NCBI GenBank assembly: GCA_037951165.1
Contig: JBBDHG010000112.1
Coordinates: 1,054,501-1,118,500, forward strand
DNA: 64,000 nt
Source of the DNA: Lophius americanus
Lineage: Eukaryota; Chordata; Actinopteri; Lophiiformes; Lophiidae
Direction of reading: 5' to 3'
Within the stretch, counting starts at the first letter, position 1, and every line of letters begins with the position of its first letter. The position numbers and the translations under genes are program-made. Below, in pieces: positions 1 to 12,500 of the stretch. Below the pieces are notes generated by a model. That model worked only from the letters and a program-made list of their open reading frames with translations, did no database searches and had not been told where the DNA came from.

Positions 1-437
1 GTGGAATTTTCTAAGATAATATAGGATGAGGTTTTTTTCTAATGTTGAAAGCAAGTGGCAGTCTGCTCCCTGTACTATTAATACACTAGCAGTTTCTGTT
101 TTCAGTGCATCTTGCCTGTGTAGTCAGTAAATGTCTACTCTATGCTGTCATCGGTCCTTGTAATAAGTGTGTTTAAAGGTACTCCCATGTACTTTTGCAA
201 CAATTTTTGGTCACCAATCTACCTACCAGTGATACAGGAGTGGAAAATAAAAATATAAATTCCAGCATTTAAAAATATGTTGACTCTTGTTCTATTACCT
301 ACACAATTATTTATTTAAATATGAATCTTATAACCACTGAAAACTGCTGACATGATTATGAAATAAACAAATCATGGATACACATGAGAATTAAGTTGTT
401 GTCTGGGCATTAACAATAATCTGGGTTGGTTTTCCAG

Positions 438-537
438 GAATTACCATGTCTTTTACTACCTGTTGTTGGGAGCTTCGGAGGAGGAAAGGAAGGAGTTCAA
501 GTTACTGCCGCCTGAAAATTATTTCTACCTCAAGCAG
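438..537 (+). CDS. myo9b: myo9b exon 1 (motor)
   Basis: Encodes the motor segment containing NYHVFYYLLLG followed by an acidic helix. It starts with the last base of a split codon and ends in phase 0 at donor gtacgg. Close match to the vertebrate Myo9b motor. Confidence 0.93.
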
Positions 538-3500
538 GTACGGTGCAGCACAGTTTGCAGTTTGTCTCTCTGTTTGATGTAAAGCAGACCAGTGAATGCG
601 GTCTTACCATTATGGTGGCAGTGGTCCTGTAGATCATAGCTTCTGAATAAGGGATTTTAAACTTTGCACAAATATATGCTGTATTTTAATCGAGCAGTCT
701 TTGTCTGTTTTCCCACTTTTAAACTCCTTTTCATTCATCTATGTTCTTCATCTGTATTCGTCCCTATTATGTGCTTTCACTGTTTTTTATAGTTTTATAT
801 GATTATCTTTCGGTCTCTCCGTGTAGCAAAATTTTAAGATAGAAGATGAGGAAGACCTACGTCATGACTTTGAAAGGCTGCAGCAGGCAATGGAGATGGT
901 TGGCTTCCTGTCTGCCACCAAGAAACAGTAAGTGAATCAGTGATCCGATTCTACTGATCCAAACTACTGATCAGATTCAGTACTTTTTGATTTAGCAAAA
1001 CAGACATTATTTCTATTACAGACATGTTGAGGGCATTGTTTTGAAAATGTTGCAGGATCTTTTCTGTGCTTTCGGCCATCTTGTATCTGGGTAACGTGAC
1101 CTACAAGACGAAATCGACAGGCCGAGAGGAGGGAGTGGATGTTGGACCACCAGAGGTCCTTGCTACACTCTCTGACCTGCTAAAGGTAACGGTTAAATGT
1201 CACTCTGTGAATCTATCCTTCATTGTGTCTGGTGAGTTTTCCATGACAGTCAGCATCAACCTGTGTGGGTTCCCACAGGTCAAAGAGGAGGTGCTGGTTG
1301 AGGCTCTGACAAAGAGGAAAACAGTGACAGTCAACGACAAGCTGATCCTTCCCTACAGCCACTCTGAGGTAGGCAGCTATTAAAACACCTCTTTAACCTG
1401 TCATTACTTTTAATCACGTCAACTCCACAGTAATAAGTGGCCTTGTGTGTCTGATTATTATTTGTGTCTTTCCATTTCTTTGTTTGATACCACACCTACT
1501 GGAGCTCTCCTCTATGTATCACTGGGAAATTTGGATGTGCTGGACACCTGCTCAGTTTTCATGCCTAGGTGCCGATAGTGACAATGGTTGGATATAAGAT
1601 GTAATTTTGGGATGTCTGCCCCACGACTAATGTGGACATAATATCACCGGATTGTTTTTTAGGAAATTTAAAATATATACAGTAACCCTGACCCCATGAA
1701 AAACTTTTAGGCATACCTCAAAGAGGATATGCTTTTACATTATTTTTGTTTGTCTGTCTGTTCGTTAGCAGATTATGCAAAAACAAATAGACAGATTTTC
1801 AAGAACTTTAACCCAGAGGTAGGCTTTTGCATATCCTAGAGATGATTACATTTTTGGGACAATATGGTGACAATATGTTACGACCCCCCAGGTAAACTGA
1901 ATTTACACAGAAAGGAGAATGTCATGGAAAAGTCAATTTATTTTACACATTATATAAACAATACAACTCAATTCCAAATGAACCCACATGATGTGTCAGC
2001 AGAATAAACAAAGAACTCTAGTCACATAACAAGCCCAAAAGGCCAGTTGGATTGGGTAAATTCCCTCTACTCAGCCGAGAAATAACAAACTAAACCCTTA
2101 CAGAAAATAGGACTACTGAGCCCTTCAGGTAAAACCACAATATATAGCAATTTTGCGATAACTCAAATATTAATTGCCAGATTTGCCTGAAAATTTTACC
2201 CAGATGTGGGCTTTGGTGATATTATGTCATGAACTCACAGCATGACGCCAACTTTGGCAGTATTTGTGCTCTCTGAGTATTTTCTTTGTCAAATACAACA
2301 AATGTGACACAGACACATACATATGAGCAGATCTCAAATATCGGCTTCACCCTGATTTTTTATTATTCTTTATAACTGTTCTTGTGGTTATTCAGCATCA
2401 TAACTCATTTGGATTGGTGAAGTGTTTGGATACAGATTTGGTAACACTATTTTAGGGTACCATCTTGAAACTTTGGCATTCAGGATGGAATTTTGTTGAA
2501 GGTTTGTCAGGCACCCCCCATTTGAGAAGTTGTACCTTTAATCCAGTAACATCCATATGTAAAGTAATGTCCAGCTGAGCGGTTTGTCAGTCCTTTATAT
2601 GCATCTAATTAAAGACGGGAATGTTTCTCACAGGAAATGAATCACTGAAATTATCAATGTTAATATAGTGATAACTTCTATTTTACCAAAAACTTCACTA
2701 AACTCGAATGGAAACTGCAACTTGAATGTTTTTTCTGTTTTTTATTTGATGAAGCCCTGTTAAAGTCAAACTTCTCTTGTAATATATTCTGTGACGGGAG
2801 AGTGTGAAATGACTCATTTGTTTTCTACTTCTTTTATGTTTATTGAACATTCCTTGTATTACCCACTATCCCCTCTTTGTTCCATCAGGCTATCACAGCC
2901 AGAGACTCCATGGCCAAATCTCTATACAGCGCCTTGTTTGACTGGATCGTTCTACGTATCAATCATGCCCTGCTTAATAAGAAAGACATGGAGGAATCTA
3001 TCCCAGTGAGTGACACACTCATGTACACATGCATGCACTGACAAAGCAGCACAAACTCAGTGAAGCGGAGCAAAGCTCTTTAAATGTTATGTATTGTTAA
3101 TTTCTTCATCCTGTTTCTCATTAGCGGTTGGTTTCTGTTCATGCTCTCCTTTTTCTAGTGCCTGTCCATTGGTGTCCTTGACATTTTTGGCTTCGAGGAT
3201 TTTGCAACCAACAGCTTTGAACAGTTTTGCATTAACTATGCAAATGAGCAGCTGCATAATTATTTTAACCACCACATCTTCAATCTAGAGCAGGTGAGTG
3301 GTCTAAGTTATTTTTAACTGTTTAAATAGTGACTCACCAAAACATTTCCACATCTCTAAATGGAGAAGGAAAAGTGCCTTCTAGTTTCTATTATTTTGTG
3401 TCATCCTTCAGATCAATCAAAGTAGTTATTTAGTCTAGTTATATATCGTTTTTTAGCATGCAGACTGTTAAGTAAAATTTTGGGTGGGTTTTTTTTTTTT

Positions 3501-6500
3501 TTATCTCAAATGAATGAATGAATGAAGTAAATCAGATTATATCAAAAAGTCAATTTATTCTTTTCTCCAATTAACTTTTCCACCAAAATGATGTGCTCCC
3601 TCATCTAGGAGGAGTACCAAGCAGAGGGCATCACCTGGCATAACATCGACTACACAGACAATGTGGGCTGTATCCATCTCATCAGCAAGAAACCGACTGG
3701 ACTGCTCTACCTGCTAGATGAAGAGAGCAAGTAAGAACTGATAGTTCACTTTGTTTCATACATGCCTCTTGACTGGGAGTAGGAATGGCATTTCTTCAGC
3801 TGCCCATTGATCTCCTCTCCTCTATTTCTCTTTATTTTCTCTTTCCTCCTCCTTGTGCATTTCCTCCAGCTTCCCCCATGCCACAGATGAGACATTATTA
3901 GCCAAATTCAAGCAGCAGCACCAGGGGAACAAATACTTTGTACCCACACCAGTGATGGAGCCCGCCTTCGTCATTCGTCACTTTGCTGGGAAAGTCAAAT
4001 ATCAAATCAAGGTAACGATGATGGGTAGAAAAGACAGCATGTTACATTAGCAAAAAGTTTTAATTTCAAAAAGGTTGTGCTGTTTGTAATGTTCCTTTTA
4101 TGTTCATCCATGCCAGGACTTCAGGGAGAAGAACACAGACCACATGCGTCCAGACATCGTTGCGTTGTTGAGGAGTAGTGATCGTGCATACGTGCGGCAG
4201 CTCATCGGCATGGACCCTGTGGCCATGTTTCGATGGGGTATCCTCCGTGCCGCAATCCGAGGGCTTGCTGCTTTCAATGAAGCCGGCCGCACCTGGGTCA
4301 CCAAAACTTCAGGTGCATTATCAGTTGAAATAATATTAAATAGTTTTAGGTTCAGGGGCCATGTTTAAAAAAACTGGGTGTGGGATTCAAACACATTTGA
4401 ATACCCTTGTAATAATAGAATAATAATAATAAACACATCAAAAAAAGCAATATATGATATATTATAAGAAACTGTGCACATGTCTTCCCGACAGAGGTAT
4501 CAGAAACAGCTTCACGTTAAATTATTTTGTTCAATGGTTTACTTTTTCTTTAAGAGAGTGAGTTTGGAGAACGTACAAATATTGTTTGATAATGACAGAA
4601 ACATCTTAGGGTTCATTGGCAGAGACTGATATCTCTATTTGTATTTATTTTCCAGGGAGGATTAATCAAACACCTCACGTGGTTGTATTTTTGGATTTAA
4701 TTGAACACTGGTATTAATGTAACTCTGTTTTCTCGTTTCATCTTTCCGCCATCTGAGTCACAGTTTTCCCATTTCTCCAGTTACTGCACAAATACACAGG
4801 TTGGAGTTTGTGTGGAGGACTGCAAAGTTTGCTTTTTTATAAATCTAACGGATTGTTTCGATGGTGTACAGCTTCTTTTTTGCAAACGCAACGTTTATTA
4901 ATGATCCACATTTATAAATCCACACTGGTCCTTCCTCACATACTTTTCTGTAGACGACAGCATACTGCTATGATTTATTTGTTATGCTAATGTTAAATAA
5001 AGACTTGAGTGAATAGTATGTCAATACGTCACTTAAGAGTATATTGTAGCAGCCAAGTTTAAATCACAAACAAGAGGCTGCATCGACAGCCTATTGAATT
5101 AAATAAGCCAGCGTGTTGTAGCACCACCAGGTAGTGTCCGTTCGGCCTTCACTTCTTAAACTTTATGGAATATTTAATGTTAACTATTCCAGTTCTTTGG
5201 CATTTTAAGCTATTTCCAATTTCAGTGCAAGAATCTGAAATCATTGCTTATAAATGAAAGGGTTTTAAAAATTAATATTTGCTGTCTTATATTTATTTGG
5301 TTGTAGTAGCTTGATCTATTGAGATCATGTTCAGAAAAATACCTGACGTGAGTTTCCAAATCAAAGAAGTTCCTTATCCTCACTTTCAATTGATGAGCCT
5401 CACGCCAGTACAAATAACCGTTACCATGTTTGCAAATTGATTCCAGCTGCCTTTCCTTCAGATACAATTTATTTTGGAATTATTACACATAAAACATATT
5501 CTAAGAGATTTATAACATCATAAAGTTTCCCACAACAGCCGCGCCACCATAAATCCACATTACTGTGATCCATTCGTAGATGGTGTTCTATCTGACCTAG
5601 ATACTTTTTATAACTGAATAATGTTGTTCTTCGCAGAATATGATGAAGAAATTTGAACAATGGAAAGTCTTAACCCACCGATGATGTGGTCAGAAATACC
5701 ACTTTTTCTCCCTATGACCAACATTTGGAGATGGTGTTGTTGTAACAATTTATAAACAGTTCCTTTACCAACTATTCCATCAATATCTTATAATTTATGA
5801 TTAAGACGCCCTTAGTCATGTAAATCTCGAATTGGGTGTAAAAAGTTTAAGTAGTATAATTTGCTTTGCCAATATTTGAAATATTCAAATATTGAGGAAT
5901 AACGATTCTTTAGAAATACTCATCTGTGCGGAAGCCACACATGTATCCAGGGATATAATTATTGAGAAAGTAGTATTCATAGAACGTTTAAGTGAAGTAG
6001 TTTCACTTTGGGTAGATGGATAATAGTAAATTAAAACATTTAAATCATACACTATCTGCCTTCACTCCACATGTGTAGCTCATACCACAGCTCAAATGGA
6101 CTACTGTTTTTCTACTGTGTAATTAGCCTCTTAGGTTGGTGCTTGCAAGAGCATGGAGAACTGTGACGCTTTGGGAGATTTTGTCATATTCTGTGCGACT
6201 TTCAATCCTTTAGACTATTTTTTTGTGTGTTAAGCCCATTGACCCTTTTTAGTGGATTAACTTGACTGAACAAAAAACAAACAGAACTCCAGTCATGTGA
6301 TTCTGATTAACCCTGTTTCCATTTGAGAACCTAATTATGATAAATACATTGTTAAATATAGATATATAGATATAAGGCATATTAATTGTGTGTTTATGTT
6401 TGTTTTTGTTTTTTGTTTTTTTTAGGTGTTGTCCGTCCAGTCTCTAGAACTCCTTTAGGAGAGCTGAAACAATCCAATTCTCCCATAGACAGAATGTACA

Positions 6501-9500
6501 AGTGAGTAACATACATGACCGAATATAAAACTGTACAATATGTCTCACCTGTGTTTGGACTGGTTTTCTAAAAGTCAGGTTGTCCCCCGGAGGAATCTGA
6601 CAGTTTATGCACATGTTGACCTAGTGGCAGACTGTCAGCCCTGTTTATTTTGTAATCAATTGCTCTATCCCTTTTCTTTCTTGAAACCCAGACTGATCAC
6701 TTAGATAGGATCTATATAGTATAGAGTCCTAGTTAGGCTGCAGAATTTCTTCTACTTATAAACCACTCAGAAAAATAATTCCTATTCGAAGTTCCTTGTT
6801 GAAGGTGAAGGAAATGTTGAATGTGATTGAACTGTGAAAATACCAAATGCATGCTGCGGTGTTTGATGAGATGACGAAGGACAATGTCAGAGACCTAAAC
6901 TCTATTAAGATGGGATACATTTAATGAGATATCTTAATTGAACCTTTAAACCCTGACAAGGCATCAGTGCTTGTCAGTTGACAAATAACCCTCCTTCACC
7001 TCATCTCAGTCACTCTTATCCTTTCCACGCTTTGGTGACCCCTCTGTGTGCGGTTCTCTCCTCTCCCCTCCACAGACGAGCATCTATGCTCGATTTCTAC
7101 TTTGATCTCTCAGAGGAGCGCCCTTTAGAGGCCTTTGAAGACATCTTTGCTAGCTTTGAGAGTAAGAAGTAAGTGAATATGGTGAACAGGAGAAAGGAAT
7201 GGAAACATGAGGCCAAGCAGGAAGGAAATATATTTTGGTTTAGGCAATACTTACTGTTCTGTTCCATTTTCTGAGTCTTCTCCCATCCAGTCAAATGGTG
7301 CAATAACTACTTCTTTAATTCTGAATTTAAAAAAAAGGAAGTATAGAATACCAAGAGTACATTGAGTCTTCCTTTACATTACACTAAAATGTTTTCCTCG
7401 CTGTATTTCCCACCTTTTGTTGGGGCTCGCTTCTTCTTCATGTATATTATTGTTCTTCAAGAACACGGGATGGTGTATGTATTAGCTTACTCTGATTAGC
7501 CACCCAGGTACTGACATCTACTTTGAGCTGTTGGTAACACACTTGTACTCAAACAGATACAGAAGACCAAAGTCCAATGGGAAAAATAACTAAAGAATTC
7601 CTCAGCTGAATCCTGACTTTATACGTACCTCCAGCTTTCAGATTATCAGATCATCCTCTCAGAGCATTTTTTTCCCGTTATTAGTAGATCTGTAAACATT
7701 GAGGTGTAGAAGTCAGATTTACTGTGACTCCTTTTACGGTATATGTAGCTCATTCCTTCACTGCTTGACCTCTGTTTTCATGGCTATTTATTGTAAGTGA
7801 AGAAAGGTATTGCATGGATTATCTGCGGGACACAAAGAAGTGCCCATATTAACCCCAACGGACACAGTATCCAGTGTAACATCAGTCCCAATGAAAGGAC
7901 CACATATCCACCATCCTCACCTGTAACAACCTGCAGCTACACAACCAGTAACAAACCCAGCATGGAAACAGATGACCAACCACGCTGACTGTCAGCCCGT
8001 TCTGCATGTTAACTTCCACAGTGACAGTGATATGGGTGTGAATACAACTCCTGTAAAGCCCAATCACTCTTTGTTTGTGTATGTGTCTGTGTGTGTGTAC
8101 GTGTGTGCTTCTGTTTATTTTTAATGTATATGCAACATGGTTGGGTGGTCTAGTGTGTATTTTTTCATACACAGTATGAAAATACATTGGTTTCTTCTAA
8201 TGGATGTGCCGAGCTTGAAGGTCCTTTAGATATCAGACACCCAGCCATCTTGCAGTTTGTGTATTTGTCTTGGGTAACTATGGTGGTGTATTTTCTTCTA
8301 AGGTGGTGGCAACAGTGGCATTCTATCACAGCCTGCTTTACGTTTTTTTTCCCTTTCCTTCCTCCTTTTGTCGTTTTTTTCCCCCTTCCTTCTCATGCTC
8401 CCCAAACACTCTTTTCTTTCCCCCTCTACACTGGGTGCGTGTATGTTTGTTCGGTCTGATTAGACAAATGCATGCAGAGATCATCAGCTCCATTAAGAAC
8501 TTGCAGTTGGATGGTGAGGACCCTCGCAAGCTACTGCAATCCTGGGGTCGCCTTCGCTTCCCGCGACACGTCCTCCAGTGAGTCAGCAGACAGACCTGGC
8601 ATCAACTCTTCTCCAGATCAGTCTGGCTTAGTTGGCTCAGCAGAACATGCTTGTAGTTTAGTTCTTAAATAAAGTCAACTATCCTTAACATCATTTAGAA
8701 AAGCTATGCCCAGCCATAGATATTAATGATTTTTCTCCATAGGTTAATGATTTTAAATGTCATCAAATCTTAAAAACTAAACAAAAAGAAACTTCAAACT
8801 CATTCCTGTTAAATCATCAGATTGACCTTTTAGTTAGGTACTATATACTGTTCTTGAAGGCTTGAGATTAAATGTCTTGAATACCTTCATTTACTACAGC
8901 ATGAACATCATCAGAGCATTTTGTTGGCATGTGAGGTCTTTTTGAGCATCTTGTGAAAATATTGGCCAGCAGCCTCGCAGCATGTTAGATTTTACCTCAA
9001 GTTATACAGTCAGAAAACCAGAACAAGAAAAACCCCATATATATAGTGATGCTAGCGAGAGGGCATGTCCGTCTGTCTATGTTACGTCTCTGCTGGGCTG
9101 ATTGTTTTGCATTTCATTTACTGCAGTAAACTTTCATTATCTCTTTCATCTTTAAAGTTTCATTTGTTCATGTCCCGTCTTTGCCCATCATTCATCCCAT
9201 ATTTCAGGTGCACTGACTGACAGCGCATGAAGGAGCCAAATGGCCATACTAACTAGGCTTCAAACACTTATCCACTACTTAATCCATCGTGCTGCTCCAG
9301 AACATTAACGCTTAAATCTCCATAACTGTCACTGCATCTTCTCTCTCCCACAGAAAACAGAAGAGCACGAAACAGAGGCAGATTATCCCTAAGGTAAACC
9401 CGAGTAAATAAGATCAATATTAGGGACAGAAAAATAACATATACAGTTTAAATCTTAGAAAGAAACTAAGGAATTCAGGTACCAAATTAATGTAGTGTGT

Positions 9501-12500
9501 CATTACTGTGCAGAATTTGCTGGATTCTCGCTCTCTGAAATTCATCGTAAGCCTGACACTGCATGATCGCACTACCAAGTCTCTACTGCACATGCACAAG
9601 AAGAAAAAGACCCCCAGTATCAGTGCCCAGTTTCAGGTAACTGCACCTCACACAGTTTGCAAGTTACACACAAATGTTCTATTCACACCTCCAGCAGCAA
9701 TCCTGAACATTCAGCAAATCGCTTTCATCGTTTTTCTGCAGACTTCTCTGACCAAACTCTTGGAGACTCTGAACAGAGCAGAGCCTTTCTTCATTCGCTG
9801 TATCCGCTCCAATGCTGAGAAGGTAAGACTTATTTGATCTTTTTATCTTGTTTATTCATACTTCATCCTCCCTTCAAATCTTAAGTAAGGAAAGTATAAA
9901 TTGATGCAGTTAAATAACATTTTGTATATCTTTGTACACATATACTATATACCTTTCAACAAATCTTTTTTATGGTCCATAATGAAATCAAGTAGAAAAT
10001 AGTATGTATTCTTAAAAAAACCAATAGAAAATCTGACTTTTTTAACCAAATCAATTGTATAGAATATCTTGAACATAATTTTAAATCTTTCAGCTGACTG
10101 CCATTTTTTAATTGGCACATATTGGTATAAATGTTAAGGGTGATCCATCCATTTTTAATATTGAGCCAAAAGATGCAAAAACAAAATGCATATGAATAAT
10201 TCCCAGACTGATTGGGTCCGCTTTTATGATGTATTTATAACTTATAACGTATTGTGTCACACAACTTTCCAAACTCCAAAAAATGCTGTGTGCTGACCTA
10301 CATGAACGCATCTGACCTCCTCCTCAACGCTCCATATTATCCCACTGCTCATTTTGTTGAGTTTTTGGCATAGACTGCTTTTCTGCTTTTCATCGTTTGT
10401 CATGAAATTACATAATTTTTAGGTTTCATCTTGTGACAATATTTCCTGCGGTCTTTGGTCATTGCTGCGTCAAAATTTGCGACATGCGACATGCTTTACA
10501 GGGTGTCATTTGGAAGCATGTAGAGAACCATTTGTTTGGTGGTTTCGATTGTTAGCTGCTCGTCATGTCTATGTTGACTGTGTTGACACTAGTTCAACTG
10601 TACCGCACTAGCAGAGAAATCGAACTGGAGTTAAACAAACTTAGCAGGTTTGAATTAGCCCTAAATGCACTTCTCATGTCCTTGTATATGAGCAGAAGGA
10701 GATGTATCTGGATGAGGCCTTGGTTATTCAACAACTCCGATATACAGGAATGCTGGAAACAGTTCGCATCAGGAGGTCAGGCTATGGAGCAAAGTACACT
10801 TTCCAGGTAGAGTAAAGTTACACCGATTAATCTTAACTAATCCTGCTAGTGAATATCTTGCATTTGGTTCCAACCCTATTATTTGCCACGTAAGTCCTCG
10901 CATGAACTGACACTTGTTTCTTCGCTGTATGTTTTTATGTGGACCTGGCCTGCAGGAGTTTGTAGAGCAGTTCAGGGTTTTGCTGCCGAGGAACACCACT
11001 GCTTTTAAAGAGGACATCTCTGAGTTACTTGACAAGAAGTTGGGCCTGGACCCTACCACATACCAGATAGGCAAAACTAAGGTACACTACCAATCGCTTT
11101 CGCCCGGTGATATATTTTTTCACAACATTTTATAAACCTAGCTTGTTCCAATTTCCTCCTGTGCATGTAAACCATGATGTCTTCTGCCTTTTAAGGTGTT
11201 CTTGAAGGAGCTGGAACGACAGCAGCTGCAGGACACGCTGCACAAGGATGTAATACGTAAAATCATCTTCCTCCAGCGCTGGTTCGGAGCTCGCCTGCAG
11301 AGGAAAGAGTTCCTCACCATGAGACAAGCAGCCATCTTTATTCAGGTAAACAAAAGGATGATGCAACTATTTTTGGGGATGTTATGTCAGACTATTAATA
11401 ATGTTCCTTTTATAAATCTTACAATGAAATTAAAGTATCAAACTAATAAGTTGTCTCCTGTTCTTCTGCTTAGCGTACATGGCGCAGGTACTGCAAAGAA
11501 GAACAAAGGCGGCGGGCAGCCACTCTGATCCAGGCTGTGTGGCGAGGGCATAGACAGAGATCAGAGAACTTTCGCAAAAGACAGGGTGCCACCAAGATAC
11601 AAGCTCTTGTCAGGGGACACTCCGCTCGTAGAAGGTAATAGCACCAAGACCTAAAGAACTTTTTGAAATCTGTATGTTGGATGCCATAACTTAATATGTG
11701 TATTACAGGTGCCATTCTATGCGTGAGGAGAAAAGAAAGGAGAAGGAGGGAGAAGAAGCACGCAAGAGGGCAGAAGAAGTGGAAAGAACAAGGAGGGAAG
11801 AAGAGGAGCTGGCCAGAAAAACAGTGGAGGAAGAGGAAAGGAGGAGGACTGAAGAAGAAGAAGAAGCAAGGAGAAAAGAAGAGGAAGCAAGGAGGAGAGT
11901 AGAGGAAGAAGAAGCATCAAGGAAAGCTCAGGAAGCAGAGGAAATGCTGGCCGAAGAGCCTCAAATAAGAGACGATCCAGATGTAGAACTTTTCACTGAG
12001 GAGGAGATAGAGGAGGATAGAGAAGAAGACCAAGACGTTAATATAAGCTTATATACAGAAGAAGAACAGGCCAAAGATGAAGTGTTTGAGAATGGAGAGG
12101 AAGATTTGGAAGCTAACGGTTCCCTGGTTGAGGCCGGACCTCAGCTGGTTGATAAAGAAGAACTTTCAGAGTCAAAACCTGATGAGGTCTACACACTTAC
12201 ACCCCCATCTCCAGATGAATCGTTAGACAAAGAGTCTCCCAGCAATGCATCTGCACCTTCCATCGCTCAACAAAAGAGAGTACGAGCTCCACCCATTCAT
12301 AAGGGCCCATTATCCAGGAGCCAGGAGAAGAGAGAGCAGAGAAGACGAAGAGGGCTGGAACACAACCGGAGAGAGACTGAACGTGCTTCCTCCTCAACCA
12401 TCAGCAAGGATGAAACATCCCCACCAAAGAGCAAAGATGAGGACAACTCAAAAGTAAAAGAGCGCGAGGACAGCAAGGAGATGGACCAGTACACCTTTGT

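Noticed and set aside
7797..7988. Open stretch of 63 codons in myo9b intron 11 as an extra loop 2 exon.
   Set aside because: No acceptor/donor pair in the required phase 2/2, and no similarity to myosin.
11717..11920. Leu/Ser/Pro-rich open frame on the minus strand that looks like a membrane protein.
   Set aside because: It is the reverse complement of the Glu/Arg/Lys codons of the charged helix.
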